Source: CAYTAU01 sp964442075
GTDB taxonomy: Bacteria; Bacteroidota; Bacteroidia; Bacteroidales; CAYTAU01
Direction: 5' to 3'
Assembly: GCA_964442075.1 (NCBI GenBank)
Contig: CAYTWH010000006.1
Location: 59,516-123,515, forward strand
DNA: 64,000 bases
Under the pieces are notes generated by a model. It was not told the DNA's origin, searched no databases, and was given only the letters and a program-made list of their open reading frames with translations. The translations under genes and the position numbers were made by a program. Positions within the stretch are counted from its first letter, which is position 1. The number at the start of each line of letters is the position of its first letter. Positions 63,947 through 64,000 of the stretch are shown in pieces.

Positions 63947-64000
63947 TGGTCCCTCTTGGACTCGAACCAAGGACCACCTGATTATGAGTCAGGTGCTCTA
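63947..64000 (-). tRNA. tRNA with anticodon CAT, cut by the window edge (Met or Ile2)
   Basis: The minus strand shows the anticodon arm CCTGA-CTCATAA-TCAGG, the T arm CTTGG-TTCGAGT-CCAAG and the 3' acceptor strand AGGGACC plus A. The 5' part lies beyond 64000. CAT may be elongator Met, or Ile2 if the C is modified to lysidine. An implied GGTCCCT acceptor resembles the Ile2 type, but I cannot decide. Confidence 0.85.

Overview
The window is AT-rich DNA from a member of the Bacteroidota, most likely an uncultivated environmental member of the Bacteroidia. Four things point there. Many secreted proteins end in type IX secretion system (T9SS) sorting domains. Promoter-like sequences match the Bacteroidota -7 element TAnnTTTG. 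Starts lack Shine-Dalgarno sequences. Several families are largely confined to the phylum (DUF4468, GldN-like modules, SprB repeats, a PorU-like sortase, helix-hairpin-helix outer-membrane barrels). The placement below phylum is inference.

Layout. Positions 1-4.2 kb hold a possible leader peptide cut by the left edge, two broken T9SS-cargo remnants, a kinase fused to a RapZ C-terminal domain, and an HhH/beta-barrel protein. Positions 4.6-13.6 kb hold a small secreted protein and a 2854-residue SprB-repeat adhesin. Positions 13.7-21.7 kb mix housekeeping genes (murB, a GT4 glycosyltransferase, ssb, a zinc-ribbon protein, a GDPD) with a 780-residue T9SS cargo, a small membrane protein and a DUF1571/LysM protein. 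Positions 21.9-27.0 kb are a tight run: membrane spermidine-synthase-like protein, AmmeMemoRadiSam radical SAM enzyme, heptose-7-phosphate kinase and ispD. Positions 27.1-33.5 kb carry envelope and transport genes: DUF4468, a lipoprotein with two GldN-like modules, an L,D-transpeptidase-like protein, an outer-membrane barrel, a cation/proton antiporter, slyD and a dicarboxylate/amino-acid symporter. Positions 33.6-37.7 kb hold a GH39-like T9SS glycosidase, a GT2 with no AUG at its true start, and a TPR lipoprotein. Positions 37.8-63.8 kb are dominated by the T9SS: a 2611-residue adhesin, a PorU2-like C25 sortase, an M1 peptidase, a VPS10/PKD/CUB protein and two tandem beta-helix paralogues, with a mannosyltransferase-like membrane protein and a START-domain protein between them. 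The right edge has tRNA-Arg(ACG) and a partial CAT-anticodon tRNA.

How it fits together. Seven complete genes encode T9SS cargo: one has a type B (gliding-motility-like) sorting domain and six have type A. They surround a PorU-type sortase homologue, so much of the window serves surface display. The 14-base block CAGGCAACCTTTTT, followed 16-17 nt later by GTC, lies upstream of both giant adhesin loci and looks like an ECF-sigma promoter. Several small palindromic repeat families are scattered here. One of them also lies in frame inside the sorting domains of the two tandem beta-helix proteins, and this is the most unusual observation in the window.
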